The translations under genes were made by a program, and so were the position numbers. Shown in pieces: positions 43,784-51,287 of a stretch of DNA of 64,000 nt. The stretch is from Gleimia hominis (lineage in GTDB: Bacteria > Actinomycetota > Actinomycetes > Actinomycetales > Actinomycetaceae): positions 1 through 64,000 of the forward strand of contig NZ_CP126963.1 in assembly GCF_002871945.2 (NCBI RefSeq), read 5' to 3'. The notes beneath the pieces are model-generated. The model did not search any database, was not told where the DNA came from, and saw nothing but the letters and a program-made list of their open reading frames with translations. Every line of letters begins with the position of its first letter. Positions within the stretch are counted from its first letter, which is position 1.

Positions 43784-44505
43784 CTATCGCGCCTTCCTTG
43801 GTAAATGACTTAAAACCACCATCTGATTGCTTTCGATCCCATATCCTTCTGGTAACGAGTAACTGAAATCCATGAAGGAAACATCATCTTCTTTAATAAC
43901 GCCCACTATTTGCCCTGACTCATCTGCCGTTACGTGAAACACCGCGCTAATGTGTTCCTTTACACTCTTATCTTGAGTGCGAGCAACACCGTTTACTACT
44001 TCGGTAACTGCGTGAGCCTTTCCCCCCTAGGGAAAACATTTCTCTAGTCCCAGGGCTGGGTATAGAGACTGTGCCCGCCTCTTCGTTAACGCTAGGTAAA
44101 CTGTTGAAAATCTGTGCATCTTACGAAAAGACACCAGAAACTACCTCATAAGATAGTGCTTCAGCGGAGCTTTCAAGATTTAGACTAGGGGTACTTTGTC
44201 AGACCGCAACGCGTCTGCTTGCTGTTCCGAAAGCCCTATTTCATCTTCAACGAGAGCTCTCGCGAGAGGATCTGCATAGCTAGACTCGTTGAAACTAAGA
44301 CCGGCATTTTCTCGTAGGGCTTGGCCGCTAGTTGTTGACAGTGTGGTTGTCGTCAAATGTTCGTGATGATGCTTTGCGATTGATCATCAGCTAGCGCGAT
44401 TCCTGTTCCATTTACAAATACCGCACACGCTGCGGCTATTCCAATAAGAGACTTCCAAATGCTACGAAGTATGTCGTCAAACTTTTTTAATGGTTTAACG
44501 CAAAC
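43784..44505 (-). pseudogene. Decayed secreted-protein gene
   Basis: Minus-strand translation gives a signal peptide (KFDDILRSIWKSLIG, hydrophobic core, cleavage near ALADD), then after a frameshift ALRENAGLSFNESSYADPLA and LVEDEIGLSEQQADALRSDK, then an in-frame stop, then NSLPSVNEEAGTVSIPSPGT, and after another frameshift KAHAVTEVVNGVARTQDKSV, ISAVFHVTADESGQIVGVIK and a final stop at 43784-43786. Each piece reads as normal protein, so this was a gene of roughly 235 residues. Start codon not identifiable. Family unknown. Confidence 0.6.
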
Positions 44506-44713
44506 GAGAATGATTGTAGCTGGCAATAATTATTCTTGTGAAATACTTGTTTTCTGAGTAGCTGTCAATGCTTCAGCGTCAAGTTACGCCGGCGTTCCCA
44601 GGACATGCTTTTTTCTGAAGATAATGTCAACGATGGTTAGTAGACCGTTAGTGCTCGCCCACCACACTGCCCCTGAGGGTAGAAGGACAAAACAATGAGG
44701 TCAGAGTGGGTAG

Positions 44714-45091
44714 GTAGAAATCCGGCTTCCCAATAGTTTTATTGACTCCCTGAACGCCGCCTCTAATTTGCTGGAGTCTTCGGCTGGCGAGGTACTGGAA
44801 GCGGCCGCAGCTGTGGTAGAGCCAAGAATGCGAGCCAACCTCAAGGACGGGCTATCGAATAAGATCGACAACATGGTAGCCGACAAGTTCTACGGCTTCT
44901 TCTCTTTGGAGTCAGAAAACTCGTTAGAGGTAAGCACAAGAAGTGCAGGGTTTTATGCTAAGTGCGTTGTTCAAGCTCTAGGTCCAGCTTTCATTACACG
45001 GGTGGGAAAAGCTCTTGGTAGACACGCTTTCGAAGCTTCGTGTTGCTCAGTACTATTCTTTACACGAGTTTGCGATCCAACTGCGCGCTGA
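44714..45091 (+). pseudogene. Truncated paralogue of secreted protein A (copy C)
   Basis: Residues LEVSTRSAGFYAKCVV and ALGPAFITRVGKALG match protein A closely, but the 36 residues between the first Cys region and ALGPAF are missing: a 108-bp deletion whose ends in copy A are GTTGTT direct repeats at 41832 and 41940. The N-terminal signal peptide is also lost; an ATG at 44695 with AGAAGGAC upstream is out of frame. The end reads into an unrelated tail. Not functional as a secreted protein. Confidence 0.75.
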
Positions 45092-45724
45092 CTGCAAGTC
45101 TTCCGTAAAGATGTCTGGATAGATAAAAGCTTCGTGATCCTTACCTAATTGTGGATTAAATTTCTTAATCGCTTCCAGGTGGGGGAATTTACGCACCATT
45201 TTCTCTGCTTTTTTGGCCCGCGGGTTGTCTTGTGCTTCACGGGCGCTGACATATTCACTTATCCACTTGCATTCCCAGTCATGCGCTGCAAGAACAGCCA
45301 CGTCACCTTTATTAGTAACGACCCGCACTTTGTTCGAGAGAGAATCGCGATCCGAATGATCCTTATCGTTATTTATTACTTGTCTTGCAGCTGGATTATC
45401 CTTTGGGGCAGAAAGCACCACAGTAGAATTGTCCATTTCTTCGATCTCGCTACCAACCGCCCAAGGTAAGAGCTCAGCTAGTAATGGGGCGCGCTCACCT
45501 GGCGGATATGCCTCGTTAACCATGCTTATTTCTGGTGCTAACTTGGTTAATACTGGATCTGGCACAGGGTGTTCTTGCTCGTAACTATTAAGGGTGGGGT
45601 TGGTGAGTTTAGGCTTGTCCGCGTGAGCGGAGTTAGTTAACGTGCTCCAGGCAACAATAGCTGACACTGATAGGATCACAACAAGAACTATTATTAAAAG
45701 AAATTGGCGTGAAAAAGTGCGCAT
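45053..45724 (-). CDS. Membrane-anchored or secreted protein of unknown function
   Basis: 223 residues from ATG 45724 (AAAGAG upstream; frame open to 45790). An N-terminal hydrophobic segment (about residues 8-30) acts as signal or anchor; the rest is hydrophilic, with PDPVLTKLAPEI and HDWECKWISEYV segments and a Cys near each end of the domain (ECKW, NSCKE). Not recognised. Its last 39 bases overlap copy C on the other strand. AT-rich like the rest of the island. Confidence 0.65.
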   Translation of the reverse strand: MRTFSRQFLLIIVLVVILSVSAIVAWSTLTNSAHADKPKLTNPTLNSYEQEHPVPDPVLTKLAPEISMVNEAYPPGERAPLLAELLPWAVGSEIEEMDNSTVVLSAPKDNPAARQVINNDKDHSDRDSLSNKVRVVTNKGDVAVLAAHDWECKWISEYVSAREAQDNPRAKKAEKMVRKFPHLEAIKKFNPQLGKDHEAFIYPDIFTEDLQSARSWIANSCKE

Positions 45725-45955
45725 TATATTCTCTTTTTCGTTATTGGGCGTGTGCCGCACGTACTCGTGTTGGTAGGCCCATTGCTCCATCTTCTACGGC
45801 TCTTCAATGAAGCCATCGTGCCCACCCTCGTTGGTTAAATAGCATATGAAACACTGCTCAGTGTATAACCTCAATGCGGTGCTAGTGAAGTGTTTTGCGT
45901 AGGCCTCATTATTTGCAGTTGGACTCTATTTGCGGTTGGACTCCAAAAAGGGACA

Positions 45956-47077
45956 ATGGGGGACGTGACTACAATGGGTGAAGCCTGCAGCTGTGACCGC
46001 GCAGAGAATCAAGATAGAGTTGGTGCCGGACGTGCCACCAAACGGGTTATGCATGAGGTACCGGCGTCTCAGTGGCATCCAGCGGCTCGGCGGGTGCTTA
46101 AAGGTGTGGACAGGGTTGTGTACTACTCTCTGCCTCTGCGGAACCGGTTCCGTCGCATTAACGTTCGCAATGGTCTGTTGCTGCACGGTGAAATGGGGTG
46201 GGCGGAGTTCTCACCTTTTTGGAACTACTCCCCGCATGAATCCGCCCGGTGGCTCGCCGCAGCGCTAGCAGAAATCAACGAACCACCCATGCCATTGCAG
46301 CGCGATCGGGTTCCTGTGAATGTGACAATACCCGTTGTGAATCCTGATCGCGCGCAAAGAATAGTTGCGCAATCGGGTGGTTGTACTACTGCGAAAGTGA
46401 AAGTGGCAGATCCGGGCGTACCCTTATCAGAAGATGTGGAACGTGTCGCGGCAGTTAAGCAAGCTCTGGGGCACCATGGGAAAGTCCGTGTGGATGCGAA
46501 CGCAGCATGGACGGTGGAGCGAGCGGTGACGGCAGTGAAGGCCCTAGACACAGCGGCAGGGGGCTTGGAATACGTGGAGCAACCGTGTGCGACGGTTACG
46601 GAATTAGCGCAGGTACGAAAGTGCGTGGATGTTCCGGTGGCTGCTGATGAATCAGTGCGCCGTGCGGAGGATCCGCTTGCAGTAGCGCGGGCTGATGCAG
46701 CCGATCTGGTGGTAGTAAAAATGCAGCCACTAGGGGGTGCCAGAAAGCTGCTAGAGATTTGCGAACAAGCCGGGTTGCCAGCAGTCGTTTCTTCTGCCCT
46801 GGAATCCTCAGTTGGGATTGCTAGGGCAGTGGCTTGCGCAGCAGCATTGCCCCAGTTGCAGTATGCGTGTGGGTTAGCTACCGCACAGATGTTTACTGAG
46901 GACGTGTGCGCTCCCGTGCTCCCTCAAGATGGGAGTATATTGGCGCAAGACCACGCGCCCGACGAAACGTTGATTGATACGGGGGAACGCGGCCCTCATG
47001 AGGAAATCATAAACAGGTGGATGCACCGCCTTGAAGCGATTGCGAATCTCAAGTCAGACGCGCACGGGGGAAAATAA
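45956..47077 (+). CDS. menC: o-Succinylbenzoate synthase
   Basis: Enolase-superfamily dehydratase of menaquinone synthesis. Catalytic residues are visible: KxK in TAKVKV, Asp in VRVDANAAW, Glu in YVEQP, Asp in AADESV and Lys in VVVKMQP. I start at ATG 45956 behind AAAGGGAC, but the first about 30 residues (Cys-rich, unlike the family) raise doubt; ATG 46049 is an alternative. It is followed one base later by menD. Confidence 0.9.
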   Translation: MGDVTTMGEACSCDRAENQDRVGAGRATKRVMHEVPASQWHPAARRVLKGVDRVVYYSLPLRNRFRRINVRNGLLLHGEMGWAEFSPFWNYSPHESARWLAAALAEINEPPMPLQRDRVPVNVTIPVVNPDRAQRIVAQSGGCTTAKVKVADPGVPLSEDVERVAAVKQALGHHGKVRVDANAAWTVERAVTAVKALDTAAGGLEYVEQPCATVTELAQVRKCVDVPVAADESVRRAEDPLAVARADAADLVVVKMQPLGGARKLLEICEQAGLPAVVSSALESSVGIARAVACAAALPQLQYACGLATAQMFTEDVCAPVLPQDGSILAQDHAPDETLIDTGERGPHEEIINRWMHRLEAIANLKSDAHGGK

Positions 47078-47078
47078 A

Positions 47079-49094
47079 ATGGTGGCGGCGGTAGAAGTTG
47101 CGCGTCAGATCGTGAAAACCCTGCTGGAACTGGGGGTGCGTGACTGGGTAGTATGCCCGGGTTCACGGAACGCCCCGCTGCTATATGCGCTCGCGGAAGC
47201 AGAGTCAGACGCGAAAGCAGAAGCGACGACCCGTGTGGAAGCATCGGCAGCCACTGGTGTAGACCCGATTCGGGTGTATCCAGAGATTGATGAGCGCAGC
47301 GCAGGTTTCTTTGCGCTCGGTTTGGGGCGGGCCTCCGGTAAGGCTGCGGCCGTGGTGACCACGTCGGGTACAGCGCCTGCGCACCTGCTGCCAGCAGTGA
47401 TTGAGGCCGCGCACTCCCACGTACCCCTGGTTGTTATTTCGGCGGACCGGCCATGGGATTGGCATGGCGTAGGGGCGTCGCAAACAACAGATCAGACCGC
47501 CTTATTCACACCATTTGCACCGGTGTTGAATATTCCTGACCAAATGGTGGAAGGGCCCCAGTGGCGCCGAGGGCTGGTGAACCAAATTGTTCATAAAGCC
47601 GTCCGAGCTGTGGATATGCCGGGTGGTCCGGTCCACATTAACGTGGCGTTTCGCGAACCCCTGGTACCCCCTTCTGCTGTGCGCCCTCAAAATTCTTTTG
47701 TTGTGCGCCCCAAAATGCGCGACACGTCTAGTTCTAAAAGTGTCCCTACGCAAATACCCCCTTTGGCTTCCCCGCGTGTTTCGGTAGATTCTGTTCCTAT
47801 TCCTGAGGTGCACGCCACGCAGTCGAAGCCGGCCGCTTGGGAAGCCGTGGTGGATGCGTCTCTTAGAACCGTAATCGTTGCGGGCAATGGGGACGATGGT
47901 ACGTCGGTAGCGTATGCGTCAGCTACGGGATACCCCCTGCTGGCGGAACCGTCCTCACCCGCTTTTGGAAGCCCGTGGTGGACCCCGCACCAGCAAGAAA
48001 TGCTCCGGCGTTACAGCAGTGAAGTTCAGCAGGTGGTGCTGGTGGGTACCCCCACTATTTCGAGACCTGTTTCTGCTCTCCTTGCACGGCCAGACGTGCG
48101 GATAATCGTAGTTTCTGAGGGGAGCGAGTGGCCCGATGTGCGCGGATACGCGGACGTGGTGGTTCCTCGTTTGGCGGCGCCGTGTAAACCAGGTGATGTG
48201 GCGGGGGTACCTGGCGAACCATGGGGAATAAACGAGGGTGAACGCAAAGAAGATGGTGGTGTCCCCGAGAAGGTAACGGCTTGGGCGCGGCAGTGGAAAC
48301 AAAGAGCGGCTGCACTGCGAACCACGGGGGTGCCGGACGCTGCTCGAGCAGCGCAGCTGGTGTGGCAGGTTTTCACCGGTCAGTTCCACGTCGAAAACGG
48401 TGGTAAGCAAAGTGGTCGTGCACAAGAAATGGAGCGTGCACAAACCCCACGTGAGCATGCTTTGGTACTTGGTGCGTCTAACGCTATTCGGTACGTGGAT
48501 TTGCTGGCGAAAGAACCCGCTGGGGTCGAGCAGTCCTGGGCTGAGACCGGTAAACGGCGGGTTTACACGAATCGGGGTCAGGCGGGAATTGACGGAACCG
48601 TGGCGTTAGCGAAGGGGGTACATGCGGCGCTGGGTTTGCCGGTGCGCGTGCTACTGGGGGACGTTACTTTTCTGCACGACGCCTCTTCGCTGCGGCAATC
48701 GCAGGGCTGTGCGCAGTTGGACATCGTCGTGTTAGACGATGCTGGTGGGCGAATTTTTGAGTCCTTAGAGCACGGAAAGGCAGCCTCAAAAGAAATGTAC
48801 GAACGCTATTTTGCGCAGAAACAGAATGTGGACTATGAGGCACTTGCTCACGCTTACGGGTATTCGTACCGGCGCGTTGAGATGTCAAGAATGCCTGATA
48901 CGCGGGGCGGGGCACTAGATGGTTCACGCGAAGAGGAACTAACGGCGCAATGGGATGCGAAACTGTCGACGGCACGCGGTGACGAAAAACTTTTAAAGAT
49001 TCTGAACGCTCCGTTTGAGGGCGCGCGCATAATTCACGTGGTCTGCAGCCCCCACGGGGCCGCGCAGGCCCTCAAGAATATGTTTGCTGACTAG
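47079..49094 (+). CDS. menD: SEPHCHC synthase (2-succinyl-5-enolpyruvyl-6-hydroxy-3-cyclohexene-1-carboxylate synthase)
   Basis: Thiamine-diphosphate enzyme joining isochorismate and 2-oxoglutarate. N-terminal VVCPGSRNAPLLYALAEA, the ThDP Glu in YPEIDERSAGFFALGLG, TSGTAPAHLLPAVIEA and the C-terminal cofactor site GQAGIDGTVALAKGVHAALG with LLGDVTFLHD are present. ATG 47079 follows GGGGGAAAATAA; the frame is open earlier inside menC. At 671 residues it is longer than E. coli MenD through insertions such as the Pro/Ser stretch near residue 210. Confidence 0.94.
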   Translation: MVAAVEVARQIVKTLLELGVRDWVVCPGSRNAPLLYALAEAESDAKAEATTRVEASAATGVDPIRVYPEIDERSAGFFALGLGRASGKAAAVVTTSGTAPAHLLPAVIEAAHSHVPLVVISADRPWDWHGVGASQTTDQTALFTPFAPVLNIPDQMVEGPQWRRGLVNQIVHKAVRAVDMPGGPVHINVAFREPLVPPSAVRPQNSFVVRPKMRDTSSSKSVPTQIPPLASPRVSVDSVPIPEVHATQSKPAAWEAVVDASLRTVIVAGNGDDGTSVAYASATGYPLLAEPSSPAFGSPWWTPHQQEMLRRYSSEVQQVVLVGTPTISRPVSALLARPDVRIIVVSEGSEWPDVRGYADVVVPRLAAPCKPGDVAGVPGEPWGINEGERKEDGGVPEKVTAWARQWKQRAAALRTTGVPDAARAAQLVWQVFTGQFHVENGGKQSGRAQEMERAQTPREHALVLGASNAIRYVDLLAKEPAGVEQSWAETGKRRVYTNRGQAGIDGTVALAKGVHAALGLPVRVLLGDVTFLHDASSLRQSQGCAQLDIVVLDDAGGRIFESLEHGKAASKEMYERYFAQKQNVDYEALAHAYGYSYRRVEMSRMPDTRGGALDGSREEELTAQWDAKLSTARGDEKLLKILNAPFEGARIIHVVCSPHGAAQALKNMFAD

Positions 49095-49113
49095 CTTCTA
49101 TTGGCCCGAGTGA

Positions 49114-49434
49114 TTATGGAATTATTATGGGTACTGGGAATTCGACCACGAGAATAGGAATGCAATTAAAGGTGTTGGCCATGCTGTTACGGCATTGGGA
49201 ATGGCTAAAGCATGCGCACTCGCTACCGGCGGGGTCCTAGAATAGTTTTCGGATAGCAGGCTCCATGCTGGCCTATTCGAATACGCGCAAGACATTTGTG
49301 CTACCGCTGACGTGTTGATGCAGTACCTGAGCTTTCTTGTGGAACACCAGATTCTGTTCACCCTCCTGGTGTCGACGGTGGTGGCGGTCTGCCACTACCA
49401 AGGAATAGTGAGGGCTGCGTTTGAGGACTGGTGA
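49114..49434 (+). pseudogene. Orphan membrane-protein fragment interrupted by a stop
   Basis: One frame reads AIKGVGHAVTALGMAKACAL then a TAG, then continues as HAGLFEYAQDICATADVLMQ, a hydrophobic segment (FLVEHQILFTLLVSTVVAV) and ends EDW. The composition is protein-like and Gly/Ala-rich in the first half, but no family is recognised and no start codon is convincing. Possibly a relic of the same kind of secreted or membrane peptide as in the island. Confidence 0.3.
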
Positions 49435-49602
49435 CGCAACCAGTTACCCGGGTTCGTACCTCAAAAGTCTGCGCTAATAAACACGGTGAGCATCGGGGAT
49501 AACATAACGCTCCCGTTAGTGTATGCGCGCCCGAGATCCGTGCGTGGCACAGCGACACGATCGGGTTATAGAACTGGAATAAAGCGAGGCAACGAAATAG
49601 AC

Positions 49603-49674
49603 AGGTAAACGTGGCAAACGTACGCAATGAGGTAAACGTGGCCAACGGGGGTAAAGAGATAAACGTGGCAATGG
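49603..49674 (+). repeat. Three 27-bp tandem repeats upstream of the HtrA gene
   Basis: AGGTAAACGTGGCAAACG at 49603, AGGTAAACGTGGCCAACG at 49630 and AGATAAACGTGGCAATGG at 49657, period 27. They lie 150-220 bases before the htrA start in a 389-base gap (49435-49823) that otherwise holds nothing I recognise. A 65-codon frame starting GTG 49611 crosses them (ANVRNEVNVANGGKEINVAM). They could be operator iterons or a coding minisatellite. Confidence 0.75.
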
Positions 49675-49823
49675 GGTGCAAGAGGCCTTCCACGCGACAA
49701 AAGCGCACCCATGAGGCTTCCAGGAAACGTTCAGATGATACTTTATGGGTATTAAGTTTGGTGCGTAAACATAGGTACGTTGACAGTTTTAATGGAAGCT
49801 CTAACTAAAGAGTAGGACGCTTA

Positions 49824-51248
49824 ATGAATAACGATGAAACATGGGATCCGAACTCACCGACGTTTACCGGTGACAGTCAAACAGGGATCCCACACGTGAA
49901 CCGCGAGGAAAACGACCCGCAGGCCAATGCTGAACAAGGCTTTCAAGCACCTTCGCAGGCACCCCATGAGCAAACCGATACCCGCGAGATGCCCCGTGAC
50001 AGCTACTCCGAAGCGGAAGCGCAAACCTGGCCGCCTGTGGTACCTCAAGAAAAACCACGAAACGCAAATAAACGCGGTGGAAAATCTAAAATCGTGGTGG
50101 GCACAGCTGTTTTGGCGCTACTGGTCGGCGGCGTGTCCGGTGCTGGCGCAGGATACTACATGGCGAAAAACGCGTCACAACCAGTTTCTTCGCAAACCCA
50201 AACCCACGAACCACAAGGTAAGTCCGCAGACATCGTCCAGGCTAAAGGGGAGTCGCAAGACTGGCAGGCAGTAGCGAAAGCTGTGCGTCCAGCCACCGTT
50301 TCCATCCAAGTTTCCAATGGCAATTCGGCTGACACCGGGTCGGGTGTTATCTGGGACGGGGAAGGGCACGTGGTCACCAACTACCACGTTGTTTCAAATG
50401 CCACGAACGGCGGGCAGATAATCGTATCTCTAACCGATGGGCGGCTGTATAAAGCAGAAATTGTGGGCACTGACCCAGAAACAGACCTCGCGGTAATCAA
50501 GCTTGCCAACCCACCCAAAGACCTGACTGCCGCCAACATGGGGGACTCCGAGAAACTCTCGGTAGGCCAAGCAGTTATGGCAATCGGATCACCCCTGGGT
50601 TACAACGACACCGTCACCACGGGGATCGTGTCGGCACTAGACCGGCCCGTAGCGGTTAAAACAGCGGTCCCGGACGACGAAATGGGATCGCTACCCAACC
50701 CATTTGGAATGCAACGCGAATCCCGCCAAGCAGACACCGTGGTTACCAACGCGATCCAAATTGATGCGTCGATTAACCCTGGGAACTCAGGTGGCCCACT
50801 GTTCGACGAGACCGGGCGGGTGATTGGCATTAACTCCTCGATCGCTTCCACCGGGTCCAGTGAAAGCGCTGGGTCAATCGGCGTTGGGTTCGCCATCCCC
50901 TCCAACCTCGTTTCGAACGTGGTTAAGCAGCTGATTGAAAACGGGAAGGCACAGCACGCGTTCCTCGGGGTGTCGATCAGTTCTGCACCCGTGCAAGTTG
51001 ACGGGGTGAACCGCGTTGGAGCGCAAGTGCAGTCCGTTGTTCGTGGCGGCCCCGGAGAAGAAGCCGGCTTAAAACAAGGGGACGTGATCTTGAGTATCGA
51101 CGGCAAAGCAGTGACGAACGCGCAGTCACTCACCGGTTTTGTTCGCCGATACAACGCTGGAGAGCAGGTGACGATTGAGTTCGCGCGCAGCGGCAAAATC
51201 CAAAAAGTGCAAGCCACCCTGCAGGCCCGTAGCGAAACCCGAAGCTAG
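49824..51248 (+). CDS. HtrA/DegP-like serine protease with PDZ domain
   Basis: Membrane-tethered extracytoplasmic protease of family S1C for envelope quality control. A 90-residue Gln/Glu-rich cytoplasmic part precedes one TM segment (about 89-113). The catalytic triad is visible: H188 (TNYHVVS), D221 (ETDLAVIKL) and S322 (GNSGGPLF). A C-terminal PDZ domain follows (LGVSIS, GPGEEAGLKQGDVILSIDGK). 474 residues. It converges on menF with 13 bases between the stops. Confidence 0.93.
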   Translation: MNNDETWDPNSPTFTGDSQTGIPHVNREENDPQANAEQGFQAPSQAPHEQTDTREMPRDSYSEAEAQTWPPVVPQEKPRNANKRGGKSKIVVGTAVLALLVGGVSGAGAGYYMAKNASQPVSSQTQTHEPQGKSADIVQAKGESQDWQAVAKAVRPATVSIQVSNGNSADTGSGVIWDGEGHVVTNYHVVSNATNGGQIIVSLTDGRLYKAEIVGTDPETDLAVIKLANPPKDLTAANMGDSEKLSVGQAVMAIGSPLGYNDTVTTGIVSALDRPVAVKTAVPDDEMGSLPNPFGMQRESRQADTVVTNAIQIDASINPGNSGGPLFDETGRVIGINSSIASTGSSESAGSIGVGFAIPSNLVSNVVKQLIENGKAQHAFLGVSISSAPVQVDGVNRVGAQVQSVVRGGPGEEAGLKQGDVILSIDGKAVTNAQSLTGFVRRYNAGEQVTIEFARSGKIQKVQATLQARSETRS

Positions 51249-51254
51249 CATTTT

Positions 51255-51287
51255 GCTAGACCTAGAGTGGTTTCGCTAGACCTAGAG
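51255..51287. repeat. 13-bp direct repeat across the menF stop codon
   Basis: GCTAGACCTAGAG occurs at 51255-51267 and 51275-51287, period 20; the flanking TTT(T/C) is also shared. The first copy contains the menF stop (51262-51264 on the minus strand) and the second its last codons, so the gene end is duplicated. Confidence 0.85.

Noticed and set aside
49603..49674. Possible CRISPR-like repeat cluster
   Set aside because: Only three 27-bp contiguous units without spacers; better explained as tandem repeats.
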